Source: Prillingera fragicola
Lineage: Eukaryota > Basidiomycota > Tremellomycetes > Trichosporonales > Trichosporonaceae
Direction: 5' to 3'
Assembly (NCBI GenBank): GCA_002335605.1
Contig: BEDY01000015.1
Coordinates: forward strand, 141,917 to 205,916
Length of the DNA stretch: 64,000 nt
Below the pieces are notes generated by a model. That model did not search any database and was not told the DNA's origin. It was given only the letters and a program-made list of their open reading frames with translations. Position numbers and translations under genes: made by a program. Below, piece after piece: positions 53,259-63,773 of the stretch; positions within the stretch are counted from its first letter, which is position 1, and every line of letters begins with the position of its first letter.

Positions 53259-54404
53259 ATGTCAGCCTCCACCCCCAAGCCCAAGGAGGAGGAGGACCTC
53301 CCCCGTCTCGTCGGTCTGGCAACGCAGCGCGTCGAGGGTCTCCCGCCAGCAGCCTACTAGTGAGTCGCTTTCCTTTTCAAAAGCCTTCACATTCTCATGC
53401 CACAGCATCCCAGACTTTATCACAGAAGAGGAGGAGCAGTATCTCTTGCGCAAGGTGCGCAAAGGAGGCTGACGAAAGCTGACGGCAGATCGAGGCTACA
53501 CCGCAGCCTAAATGGAAGACTGTCGGCTCTGGAAGGCGGTTACAGTACTGGGGTACGTTCTACCAAACGGAACAGCGAGAGCTGACGACCAGGCGGAACG
53601 CTGAGCAAGAACAACGTCTTGTTGCCAGAGAACATGCCAGATTGGCTCAGCAGCTTGTTCGTCAGCGGCAACGGGGAGAGCTGACAGGCAGCCCGGACAT
53701 TGTGGAGCGTATTGACTCGTTTCTCGACTTGGTTGCCCACTTTGGCACCGAGGGCGAGACCAAGCGGGTGCTGGGCATCAACCAGGTATTGATCAACGAA
53801 TACCAGCCTGGCCAGGGTATTGCAGTAAGTGTTCCTTGGTACGGTCATGCCAGCACTGACTTCCTAGCCTCACGAAGACGGAGGCGCTTTCCTGCCTCTA
53901 GTCTCGACCCTCTCTCTCGGCAGCTCCACAGTCCTCGATCTCCACCACTACATCTCCCCCACAACCCCCTCGCCACCCATGATACCCACGGAAGACAACA
54001 GCAGCGGCGGCAGGACGATCGCAGCCGTTCCCCTGGGCCATGTACTGCTCATGCCCCGCTCGCTGTTTATCTTGAGCGGCAGCCTGTACTCGGGGCATTT
54101 GCACGGCATCTCGGAGCGAGAGGAGGACTGGGTCGTCAAGGACGCTGCGGCCGTTGCGGCAGGGTCGGCAGAGACCAAGGGCGCGATGGACGTCGGCGAC
54201 GGACCTGTGCCGCCTACCGCGCCGCCGGTTGTTGTTGCGAATGCTCCACTCCTTCCTCCCAACGTCCAGGCGGATATCGCTTCGCCGGGCGGCTGGCGCA
54301 AGCAGCGGGGAACGCGGACGAGCCTCACTTTCCGCCGGGCGGCAAAGGTGCTCAAGGGCGGTGCGCTCGGCTTTGGCGCCAGTGGTCTACTTCGCCGTAA
54401 ATGA
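53259..54404 (+). CDS. AlkB-like Fe(II)/2-oxoglutarate dioxygenase (ALKBH6-like)
   Basis: AlkB-fold dioxygenases remove methyl or larger groups from nucleic acids; ALKBH6 biochemistry is still poorly defined. Exons: 53259-53359, 53406-53454, 53489-53552, 53593-53656, 53692-53824 and 53868-54404, giving 315 residues. Landmarks are YYIPDFITEEEEQYLLRK, WKTVGSGRRLQYWGG, VLINEYQPGQGIAPHEDGGAF with the iron-binding H-x-D rebuilt across an intron, and STLSLGSSTVLDL. LLMPRSLFILSGSLYSGHLH lies in the C-terminal part, and RTSLTFRRAAKVLKGG has the 2-oxoglutarate-binding Arg. The 53657-53691 intron uses a weak GTTCGT donor, the least certain junction. About 70 residues before RTSLTF are inserted relative to the human protein. 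Confidence 0.88.
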
Positions 54405-54478
54405 GCATGCCAATCTACGGCAGATGATGCACGCATGTGCATGGAAAATGTATACTACAATGCAAACCCAACCCAGCC

Positions 54479-55101
54479 TTACGCTTCATCCTCATCCTCG
54501 CTCGTGTTCTCCTCGTCGCTACTCTCCTCAACCACCCGATGCCGCCTGTTGGGGTTCTCAGGCAGGGGCTCGTCCCCCTCACTCTCCTCGCTGTCCACGC
54601 CGCCCTCTTCAGGCGTAGTCTGGCGCGGCGTATCGGTCGCAGCTGTTGCAATGTCAAACTCCTTGGGCCTGCGTGTCAACGTCGTGATCCAGACGATATT
54701 GCACTCACCACTCGCCGGACTTGCGCCAGGTCTTGATCTCTGGACCGGTAATCACGTGGGTAATCTCCCCAGCGACGCGGGACGAGCCTTGCTCAGTGTC
54801 AAACAGCTCGACGAATGCAAACATGCCTCAAGGCGTCAGCAATGGCCCATCATCCATTCGCCAGCGAGAGTCAAAACGGCGCCTGGCCGCTGTACGTGTG
54901 CAGCGGAAGCCAAAACTCACCACGCGCAGCAAAAGACACCCTGCGCACTTTACTGGGCATCTCGACGAGGAGCTCGACGGCGTTGGTCTGGCTGCACACA
55001 AAGTGGTTGGAGCCCTGCGGCGCGCCCAGCTGTACCACCGCGGCGTTGGAGGGGAGCGTCGAAGGGGTGTAGGGTGCTTCTTGGGGTTGGAGGCGGCCCA
55101 T
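54479..55101 (-). CDS. eIF1A domain-containing protein (EIF1AD)
   Basis: A small OB-fold protein related to translation factor eIF1A; in animals it is found in the nucleus and in late 40S pre-ribosome maturation. Exons 54921-55101, 54709-54826 and 54479-54668 give 162 residues, almost the size of the human protein. The OB core is VVQLGAPQGSNHFVCSQTNA, ELLVEMPSKVRRVSFAARGM, AFVELFDTEQGSSRVAGEIT, then IKTWRKSGEWPKEF and the hallmark tail NPNRRHRVVEESSDEE. The splice at 54827-54920 is needed to join AARG to MFAF. Its 3' end is 74 bp from the stop of the opposing ALKBH6-like gene. Confidence 0.9.
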
Positions 55102-55414
55102 TGTTCGTGGATTGGGGGTGGGAGATGAGAGGAGACAAGGCGGCGGATGGGATGGGGGCGGCGGAGATGGTGACGTCGGAGGGCGGAAAAAGTTGATGTG
55201 GAGGCCTCCACCCAAATGGTCCACCTGTGGTAGGGTGCTCGTGTTCATGCTGCTCATACACAATGTTCACATGCACTATGCTACAGTAGAGCTCCCACTC
55301 GAGCGTCTAAATGATGTTGCTGCTAATCTCTGGCTTCGTTGAATGGCCTGCTATGTTGTTGCCATGATTGGCACGTTGTCGCTCCGTTCGCCACCCGCTG
55401 AACAACCCATTCGC
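55102..55414. other. promoter of the EIF1AD gene and 3' flank of the polymerase gene
   Basis: Both genes are on the minus strand. No supported element; 55110-55215 is G-rich on the plus strand. Confidence 0.4.
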
Positions 55415-58251
55415 TCATGGCCTGCGATGGCGAGGGTCACGCCAACGCACACCGAGATAGTCAAAGATTTCCTGCTCGGTCCGCGAAGCCACAATCGTGC
55501 CTTGCCATTAGCGCAACTCTTCGCAGACCACTCACCCTCGGTCGTCTTGTTCCCCTGCTTGTCCCGAATGACTTCCTTGTACAGCCCACGCTGGTTGAGG
55601 CTGAATCCCTTCTTGCGCGCGTACAGCCGAAGCGAGCGATTGAATACCTCGTTTCCAGTAAAGTACAGCAGGGCCGCGCCCCAGTTGACGAACGGAATGG
55701 TGAGAATGTCGACGCGGCGATACAGACCTCCGGGGAGGCGTACCACACCCATCCACTTTGCTTCGAGCGCGTGCCACTCGGTTGGAGTCGTGAGCTGCAG
55801 GTCAGCCAGTACACGGTGTGTACCAACTTACATGATGAGTAATGAATCCCTGCTTGTTGAGTGTCGAAATGAGCTTTTTCAGCAGACCCTGGTGCGTTGA
55901 CCCGTCCGAGTCATCGCGGGTGATGAGAATGTCCACATCGCCAGAGGTCTCCTGGCCGCGACGGTAGCTGCCCATGATCTCGAGCCAAATCGTTGGGTCA
56001 ATGGCATGGGCGGCATCCCGAATTGTCTCATAAATGGTGCGGCATTCTTCGCGCGGAATGCGAGCAATCAGGTCCTCGTACAAATCAACGCCAATCTGGA
56101 GTCAGCTGCCGAGTTTGAGCAGGAACACACCTTCTGGCCGCTGGTAAGGCCATACTCATGAGTCCTGAGATCCTCAATACTCCTCGCGCCACGCCGATAC
56201 AGCTCATTGGCATGGCCCTTGCCAACGCCGTAAATGTTTTTGAAGACTGCAATTGCGCGGGCCTTTTCCGTGTCCTCGTAGTATGCACGGCCTTTGCTTC
56301 CCTGGATAAACTCGTCGATGCGCATCGCCAAGGCGCCTCCAATGCCCTTGAGCGTCATGGCCTGCTTGCCAGAAGTGATCGGATATGTCGTGTTGCGAAG
56401 GATACCAGCAGCTTTCTGATAGCCTCGCTTGGAAAAGTCATTCTTGCTCGGATCACCCTCGTAGAGGTTGAACATCTTCTCAAATTCAACAGCGAGCCAC
56501 TCGTTGGGGCCTTTCTTGGCACCAGTGCTTTTCTTGCCACACTGGAAGCGATCCGCCATGGGGTTGGGGTTGTTGGGCTTCCATCAGTAACGCTCACAGC
56601 TGCAAAACTCACTGCCTCGTCCTCTGATTCGCTGACCTCCTTTTCGGAATCCGCATCCTTGATGGTACCATCCATGATGCCGTTGATCAGGATATCCAGG
56701 CCATCCTGATTACTGCCCTCCGTTTGCACCCAACCGCGTCCAGAGGGCTGGTCGTGTCGCGTAGCCACCGTGCCGTTAGGGTTGGGGTTATGGTCATGGC
56801 CGCGGCGGTCGGGGAGATCGTGACGGGTCGCAGCGCCGGCGAATGGATCTTTGTAGGGAGTAGCTGGGCTGCTCAACGGGTCGCTCACGACGTGCGTCGG
56901 CATACGCCGAATGAAAGGGGGAGGACGTTCAGAGGACTCGGTTTCCGAATCGCTGGGTGTGTACGCGCGTTTCCTGCCTGTCAGTGATTGCCAGGTAGAC
57001 GCAACTCACGTTCGTATACCACTCGCTGCGCGCAGTTGGTGTGTTATGTCTGCCATGCGCCGCGGCGCAGCGCCAAATCCTGTGCTTGTGGAACGAGTGA
57101 GAGACGTTTTGGGGAAACTCGGCCACTGGGCGGGATCGAGCAGCTTGCCAGAAATCTGACACTGGGTCACCCACAGCCACTTGACGCAAACAGTCCCCTC
57201 TGGCAACTCGCTGAGAGACTCGAGGCCGAGCTCGCGCGCGAGCGTGGCGGCGCTTGTTCCGTCATAGATAACGTGCGTGATGGCAGTGTCGGGCCGAAGA
57301 ACGACTTCACCGCCCAGTTTGGCAATCTAAAGAGTCAGCTGCATGATTACTCCTGACCAAACTCACAATCTTCCAGCGCTCGGCGCTCTTGCTTGCCGCT
57401 TTATCGGGCGGGATACAGAAGCGAAGACCTTTGAAAACGTTGCCACCGAGTCCCAGAATGGACGGCGTGACAGCGGCACGATTGCGACCACGCGTAGCCG
57501 CTTTGCCTCTGCCTACACCCTCTGGCATCTTGAAGTCCTTTGTGAACATGTCAAAGTTCTTAGTCAATCGCTGCAGCTGCTGGCCCTTGACGTTGGCGAA
57601 AGTGCCACTGCCCAGGGGCACAGGTGTCGCCGGGTCATCGCGCCTGCCACGGGCCACACTGTCTCCACCGGGCGTCTCAGCTGGCGTGGGCACGTTGACT
57701 GGCGTGTCGTACGTTGACGGGGTAAAGTTGCGTGTGGAGACTTGTGCAGCTGAGGAGGTTTGTGGTGGAGGTGGTGCGGGGAGTGGCTGACGCATGGAGG
57801 GCGTAGAGACGGATGGTACAAGATTAAATGGAAGAGACGGAGCTGCGATGGGTCTGGAAGGAGTGGCTGCTGAGTTTGAACGGCGAGAGGAAATGGGTGC
57901 CGAGGCTGTGTTGCGGCGTGCAGGAGACCGGTTGGGTGAAGATCGGTTGCTGGCAGAACGGCGTGGGCGGGTAGGAGACGACACTGACGGTGCAGTAGTG
58001 TCGAATAAGGGAGAGTTGGAGGTAGCGATCTGAGGTCCGGTCGAGATGGGTGCTGGCTGAACAGTGCTCACACGACTTCGCTGCCGTTTGCCTCGGCGTT
58101 GTTCAATGTCGTCGTGCACGCGCTGGACAAACGCTGCGTCCTCTTCCTCGTCGTCTGCCCAGATGTCCATGTTTTCGTCCATGTCGTCAAACTTGTCCCA
58201 GAGGTTGTCTCCCCATGTCTTGTATGGATCGTGTCCTGCTGTGGTGGCCAT
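55415..58251 (-). CDS. family X DNA polymerase with BRCT domain (Pol lambda / Pol4-like)
   Basis: Gap-filling polymerase for base excision repair and non-homologous end joining. Exons: 57367-58251, 57010-57326, 56613-56973, 56131-56577, 55832-56095, 55536-55794 and 55415-55500, giving 872 residues. The N-terminus is acidic (DMDENMDIWADDEEEDAAFV) then Ser/Pro-rich. The BRCT domain lies at about 270-380 (GLRFCIPPDK, AERWKIIAKLGGEVVL, VKWLWVTQCQ). A long linker follows. The polymerase domain starts near 535 with an 8-kDa-type region (NEWLAVEFEKMFNLYEGDPS), helix-hairpin-helix motifs (TLKGIGGALAMRI, NIYGVGKGHANEL) and catalytic Asp723/725 in GSYRRGQETSGDVDIL plus Asp787 in YRRVDIL. It ends with GTIVASRTEQEIFDYLGVRW. 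The linker is longer than in human Pol lambda. Confidence 0.93.
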
Positions 58252-58558
58252 GATGCATGTCGTCGTCGTCGAGGTCGAGGTGGATGTGTGTGGTGGTTGA
58301 CTGGACTAAATGGCGCAACATTGAAATGAAAACAACAATAACAGTACCTCATTTACGTAATTATTAGGTCATTAGACTTTTATTTGATTCCGTTTGTAAT
58401 TACAACTGATCGACATGTTACGAGGTGGAGGTTGTGTTTCAGCTGTCGGCCACAGTGACGTCGACGGCGGATGCAAGGTTGGACATTCAATGTCATCTCT
58501 TGTGATTCCCACATTACTCTCTCTCTCTTTCTCACTCACTCTCACAACACTCATCATC
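58252..58558. other. divergent promoter region, polymerase and alginate-lyase-fold genes
   Basis: Contains an AT-rich patch with TTATTAGGTCATTAG (about 58360-58375) and the ACATTACTC word at 58511 followed by CT-repeats before the ATG at 58559. Confidence 0.45.
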
Positions 58559-59915
58559 ATGTTTAACAAGCTAAAGGACAAGCTCGCCGAAGCTGCAAGC
58601 GGACCCGCAGGGAACGCCGGCGGCAACGCAGGTGGTAACATTGCGGCCAACCAGCCCAAGCAACTCGGTGCAAGCAAGTGGGCCGAGTTCCGCCTCATGC
58701 CTCCTCCCGCCATGCCCCTATCTGCAAGCGCTGTCAAGCAGCTTCAGCAGGTGTGTGACTCGCTTCTCGGTAGTGAGACTTTTAGTGTTACCAACTCGCC
58801 CGTTCTTTGCTGCGAGGGCAAAAACTACCTCTACTCCCAGAGGCCCTACTGGTGGGAGACCCAGCCTGGATGCTGGGGTGAGTCGCCAGGCCCACAAGCC
58901 GCAGCTGTTTGCTAACCGTGCCCAGAGCGTCGTGATGGCCACCGCAACCCTGGTCGGTTAACCGTGCACACCTGGACCCTGCTAACGAACAGACTGCGAG
59001 AAGCCGCAGGGCCAGAAGCAGCTCCAGGACATGGCCATGGCCGTGCACGCTCTTTCGTACGGCTCGATCGCCAACTTGCCCAAGTCGGCAGAGTATGGCC
59101 AGAAGGCTCAGCAGCTTCTCCAGGTCTTCTTCCTTGACCCGGAGACCAAGATGATGCCCGAGGTCTTGTACGCCCAAGTCTGCCCCGGTGACAAGCCGCT
59201 CAAGGGCGACAAGGTGTTTGTTGTGGCGGTGAGTAGGCGTGAGAGGAGGTCGCTGATTAGGTAGAGCCGATTCCTCATTCTAGTCTCACAAGCACTTCGT
59301 GTCCTCCAAGTTCCACCTGAGATGGACCAGGCGCTGCGCCAGTGGTTCCAGGCTCAGGTCCAGTGGATGGAGTCCTCTGACCAGGGTGCTGAAGCCAAGG
59401 CGTCGGGCAACAACATTACCCTCTGGTTCTACGCTCTTGTGAGTGCTCTCCTTGGTTAACCAAACTGATGACAGGTCGCGTCCCACCTCGCCTACGTCGA
59501 CCCTGGTCGTGCGACGCAGTTCTCAAACGACACCATGAACCAGATCATCTCAGCCCACGCCACCCCCGAAGTCCTCTTCGCCCCCGAGCTCGAACGCACC
59601 CGTCCTCGCCACTACGTGATCTTCACCCTGGAGGCCCTCAACCTCATCGCCGGCGCCCCCACCACAGGCCAGGACGCGCCTCCCCAGCCCACCGTGGCCT
59701 ACCTCCGCAACGCGCTCAACTATGCGCAGACCGTGCCTCTGGGCAATATTGAGGCCAACACGGACGACGACCCCAAGTACAAGGCCCAGCTGGCGTGGTT
59801 TGACCGCACGCTCAGTCGCTGGGAGGGTAAGGGAGCGCCTGAGAACGACCCAGACTCTGCACCTTGGGAAGGAGGATGGAATGGCCGTGCCAGGTTGGCG
59901 TGGGCTCTCATATAG
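58559..59915 (+). CDS. alginate-lyase-fold protein, probably cytosolic
   Basis: Exons 58559-58877, 58993-59228, 59265-59438 and 59475-59915 give 389 residues. The match is to the alginate lyase superfamily (alpha-toroid): NYLYSQRPYWWETQPGCWDC, ALSYGSIANLPKSAEYGQKA, LLQVFFLDPETKMMPEVLYA, and a late TLEALNLIAGA helix. There is no signal peptide (MFNKLKDKLAEAASG), unlike secreted polysaccharide lyases, so a true alginate or glucuronan substrate is uncertain. The third exon start at 59265 was preferred over the later acceptor at 59284 because it keeps the frame and gives a normal 36-nt intron with SRFLILVSQALRVLQ. The N-terminal Gly/Ala/Asn-rich stretch (GPAGNAGGNAGGN) is atypical. Confidence 0.78.
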
Positions 59916-60358
59916 TCGGGGTGGGGCGATTGAAAGGAATATGTAACTTTTATACACGATGTGACTCGTATTGTCTCTGCAGAGGTGCATGCTCAGCTAC
60001 CAGCATGCATCGTGGCTCTCCTTAGCTGTAGTGGTCTCCAGCACCTGTGGCTAGAAAGAACATGAGGCCGGTGGAGGCGGGCCCCCACACCCACGTGCCT
60101 AACACCGAAACGCCGACAGGGTGGCACTGGGGCCTAGATCGGCCGAGTGAGAGGTCGTTTGCCGCCCAACTTTATGGAAATCAAGCCAAGCACTCAAAAA
60201 CAATCCATACACCACCTCCTCACGGTCAACGACCCCCTTCGCTAGCGCTAGACCCGTTTTCACGAGGCCTTGGGATACGCTTTACACTCGACTTGTGCCT
60301 CGACTGCATCTTTTTTGCTTTTCCCGTTCCCCGCACTCGACTGCTTTGAATCTTCATA
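59916..60358. other. intergenic region and 5' leader of PAM16
   Basis: No supported gene. The sequence just before 60359 is T/C-rich, consistent with a leader. Confidence 0.4.
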
Positions 60359-61404
60359 ATGGTGCGCATCTCCGAACCCAGAAAGCAGTGGTGGCCTGCT
60401 CGAGGAGAGTAGAGCTATAAAGAGCGGAGGAAAGGAGCGTGTACAGTGGGGCGGGGCTGGGCGATGCTGCGCTCGCTGTGCCGGCTTGCTGGTCGCCATG
60501 CCGGTCGGCCTACACGGTTCTGCCGAGTCGGTGGCGCGAGCTTGAACAGTGAGCTCGTCGGCAGCATGCCTCGCCCAGCACAGACGTGGAGGAGTTCTCA
60601 ACTGTGCAGTGGAGCACTGTTCTGCTCTGGCTCTGCGTTCCCGACATTGCACTCCCTGGAAAAGCTTGAACCAAGGTAACATTCGCTAACAACTTGCAGT
60701 CGGCACCCCGCGCTGCTGCCGAGCTCGTCGTGAGCAGTTTCCGTATCTTTGGCAAGGCCATGGCTGCTGCAGGAAGGCAGGCTGCTAGGAGTGAGTCCTG
60801 AGCAAGTTGGGAGGGGTGTGGAGGCGGCTTGGGAGTCCACCTGGACTGCTCTCCGCCAGCTCCTTGCCGTTGACCGAACTGTCCTAACTTTGCAGACGCA
60901 CGCCACAAGCCCGAGGGCGACAACAACACTGGCCCCTCGACCGGCGGCTCCAAGTCGCAGATCACGTCACAGCTGCAGATGAGCATTGACGAGGCCCACC
61001 TTATCCTGAACGTCAAGAAGGAGGACTCGCTGGAGAAGATTGTCGAGAGCTACGAGCGCATCTTCAAGGCCAACGGCCCCCCTCCCGCTCCCAAGGAGCC
61101 CGCCGCCGGCTCACCCGAGGCAGCGGCCGCAGCAGCCAAGGCGGCGCGCGGCGGACGCGGCAAGAAGGCCGGAAAGACACCGACCCACTCGCACTACCTC
61201 CAGAGCAAGGTGTACCGCGCTCTCGAGAGGATAAAGGCGGAGCGCGCAGAGGAGATTGTTGCCGCCGAGGGAGAAGCGAGCGCCGTCGAGGGAGAGGGCG
61301 TCAAGGTCGCCGACGCTGCGGCTGCGGAGGGTGCGCCGCTGGCCTCGGAGGCGCCCAAGGCTGAGGCCGCTGAAGCACCCAAGGAGGGCGCCAAGAAGGA
61401 GTAG
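60359..61404 (+). CDS. PAM16: mitochondrial import motor subunit PAM16 (TIM16)
   Basis: J-like protein of the presequence translocase-associated motor that pairs with PAM18 and regulates Ssc1/mtHsp70. Exons 60359-60361 (the ATG alone), 60700-60790 and 60896-61404 give 200 residues. The intron directly after the ATG is 338 nt, the second 105 nt. The mature protein starts MSAPRAAAELVVSSFRIFGK, AMAAAGRQAARNARHKPEGD. The degenerate J domain is QMSIDEAHLILNVKKEDSLE, KIVESYERIFKANGP, without HPD, as in the family. It ends with THSHYLQSKVYRALERIKAE plus an extra 50-residue Ala/Glu-rich tail. A 35-residue Ala/Gly/Lys insert interrupts the J-like region, longer than in yeast. Confidence 0.9.
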
Positions 61405-61638
61405 GACGGGAGATCACGGTAGACTGGGCGAGAGAGAGAGCATTGCATGCATGGCATCACACCTCCACCGCGCCGTTGGCGTGTGCGAGCGGCCAACCCG
61501 CGCCACTGACACCTGCAGCTAAGATCAAGTCGGTACAACGTTGTCGTTGCCAATCGCCACGCACAACCTCGTGTGACTTCTATGTCTCATCATCTATTTT
61601 CCAACCTGCTGACACTGAGCCATGTTCTACCTAGATAC

Positions 61639-62384
61639 CTACTTTCGGCGCGGCGCATTGATATCGGGAACGGCATGAGCCCGCAACCTCCTCCCATCGA
61701 GCTCCAAATTACTCACTACTCTATCAGCTCCTCCCCTTCGTAGTCAAACTCACACTGATCAACACCGCGCTGAGCATCAGCATGTTTGAGAAACACGATC
61801 CCCACTCCATCATGCAGTGCCACACTGAGGACGGGCCCGACGTGCTCGACGACAAGCTGGCGCACTTCGTGTTCGGTAATGTAGCGGAGGGGATAGATTA
61901 CGAGCTGTTTCGAGGTGGTGATGAGTTGCTGGGGGAGTTGGGTGCGCCGGACCCGTATGGCGAGTGGGCGAGATGGCAGGGGGGCACGCGGACGGCCGGT
62001 GTCGGCCACACTGGGGATGCGGATCGGCCTAGGGCTGGGCTGGGGTGGTGCCACGCTGGCTTGTCCTTTGGGCGGCGAGTTCCCAGGCTTGTCGGTCCGG
62101 GGCGGAGGGTCCTGCGCTGTAGTTTCGGAGTGTGTTGGAACAATGGTGCTTGCTGGAGATGGTGTGCGCAGAATGGTCTCCGAGCTCGAGGTCGCGGCGG
62201 GGGTTGGGTGGTCGAGGCTGAGACGGGCTAGAATCTGGGTGTGAGAATTCGCAGTGGTCGGATCGCCTACCTCCTCTAGCAGCACGTCCAGTTTTGCGTC
62301 TCGTGTAGGACGCTGTTGGGGCTGCTGGGTGTTGGGGACGTGGTCGTCCATGTCAATGAGGTCTGGGGTAGGTGGGGATGACAT
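61639..62384 (-). CDS. RNA-recognition-motif-like protein with disordered N-terminus
   Basis: Exons 61754-62384 and 61639-61715, about 235 residues from the ATG at 62384 (MSSPPTPDLIDMDDHVPNTQ); a further ATG at 62453 would add 23 residues. The first 150 residues are Pro/Ser/Thr-rich. The C-terminal 80 residues fold like an RRM: KQLVIYPLRYITEHEVRQLV, GPVLSVALHDGVGIVFLKHA and, after splicing, LSNLELDGRRLRAHAVPDIN followed by APRRK. The 38-nt intron (61716-61753) is needed for this ending. Reading through instead gives a stop within the intron and loses the last RRM strand. RNP motifs are degenerate, so RNA binding is not certain. Divergent from the 62697 gene. Confidence 0.72.
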
Positions 62385-62696
62385 GGTGTTGTAGGAAGAG
62401 TAAAGAGGCGGACAGGGTGAATGCGAGGTTGTGTTCGGTATGTTGCAGTTCATGGGAATGTCGACTTGCTCCTGTGGACCTGTCCTCGCGTAACCAGTGC
62501 TTCCTTTTCTTCGATTGTAGACGGGAGAAGCCGCTGGCAGCTGGACAAGCGAGTCGTCGAGGATCGTAGACAGCTGCGCAGTGGGAATGGCACTGACCGA
62601 TCTTTGCTCGACGCCACTGCACACTCTCAACGTCTTCTTCTCACACCACTTGCATCACTTTTACATTCACACACTCCTCCATTGTTATCTGGTTCT

Positions 62697-63773
62697 ATGT
62701 CTGTCATGCCTTCACAGCCTACAAGTACGGTACCATTCTACCGTACCTCGACGTGTAGCTGACATTGCATAGTGGTGGCTATTGCCATCGACGTGCGCGA
62801 TGTGTCACATTTCAACTGGCCGCACATAAATGTGTCCTCGTGGAAGCTTGCCTTTGAGACTCTGGCCGCGGAGAGCAACCTCCGGTTCAGCACAACCTAC
62901 GGCCTAGTCTCCGTTGCTGGAGAGTGGCAAACAACCGCCACCCTTGACCGTCTCGTGTCCGCCATCAATGACACGCCTGTGCGTTCGCTGTACATCTCCG
63001 TCTGCCTTCCTCATGTCTCGACCATGAGCCGTATTCTCAGCAAACTTCAGCTCAAGATGCGTTATGAGCTTTACCTCGAAGCCGTCCCTTTCAACCTTCT
63101 AGACGCCGTTACAAAGTTTCTCAAAAGCCCTCGATCGATCGGCCTCGACTTTCTCGTCTTCAAGAACAGCTGCCTCCAAGATCACGACGCTCCATCAGGG
63201 CAACTCTCAAAGTTGGGCAACATTCTCCGAGCCCTATTCGCCCACACCACCTTGACCAGCTTTTGCTTTCACAACTGTTGCCGACCTGGAGAGCGCAATT
63301 GCTGGTGCAACGACGAAACTCCCCTCATGTACACCCTCATGCGAAACAAGGTGGTGCACAGGGGTCTCCAAAGGGCGGCCACGCGTGCCATGGTCGTCGC
63401 CCGAGTCCTCGCTTTGGCCAATCCCGCGGCAGCAGACAAGTGCCCGCTTCTCAGCCTTCCCGTCGAGCTCCGGCTTAAAATCGCCAGCTTTGTCAGTCTC
63501 CTCACGGCCGAGCAAACAGCGCTCGCTCTGGTCCAAGCCTGCAAGCCGTATCCGAGCTTTCCGGCCAAGGCGACCTCTTCGATCGCTAGCGATCCTGGTT
63601 GCGCAAACCATGCAGACTGTGCCAATAATCCCGGTTGTGCGGGTATTCGAGCCAGTCACATTCCAGCAGACCATGGAGCGTGGCTCGACGCCGGCGGGTT
63701 CTTCTTTCGCGGCACTGCTAAGGAGGCGGATGATTGGGCTGCGAAACAGTATCACCTTGGCAAGATCTCATGA
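62697..63773 (+). CDS. unrecognised F-box-like protein with C-terminal Cys-rich segment
   Basis: Exons 62697-62724 and 62773-63773 give 342 residues. The first exon (MSVMPSQPT) splices in phase with the long open frame, which lacks its own ATG at the start. The N-terminal 200 residues show alternating hydrophobic strands of leucine-rich type. LSLPVELRLKIASFVSLLTA (about 245-265) looks like an F-box placed in the C-terminal half. The end has cysteine pairs in a repeat-like stretch (DPGCANHADCANNPGCAG). It resembles in style the two proteins at 17.7-20.3 kb but I cannot align them reliably. No function claimed. Confidence 0.6.

Noticed and set aside
59229..59283. 55-nt intron with the acceptor CATTCTAG in the alginate-lyase-fold gene
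   Set aside because: Joining there shifts the frame and soon leaves the family pattern; the earlier acceptor at 59264 keeps frame and gives a 36-nt intron.
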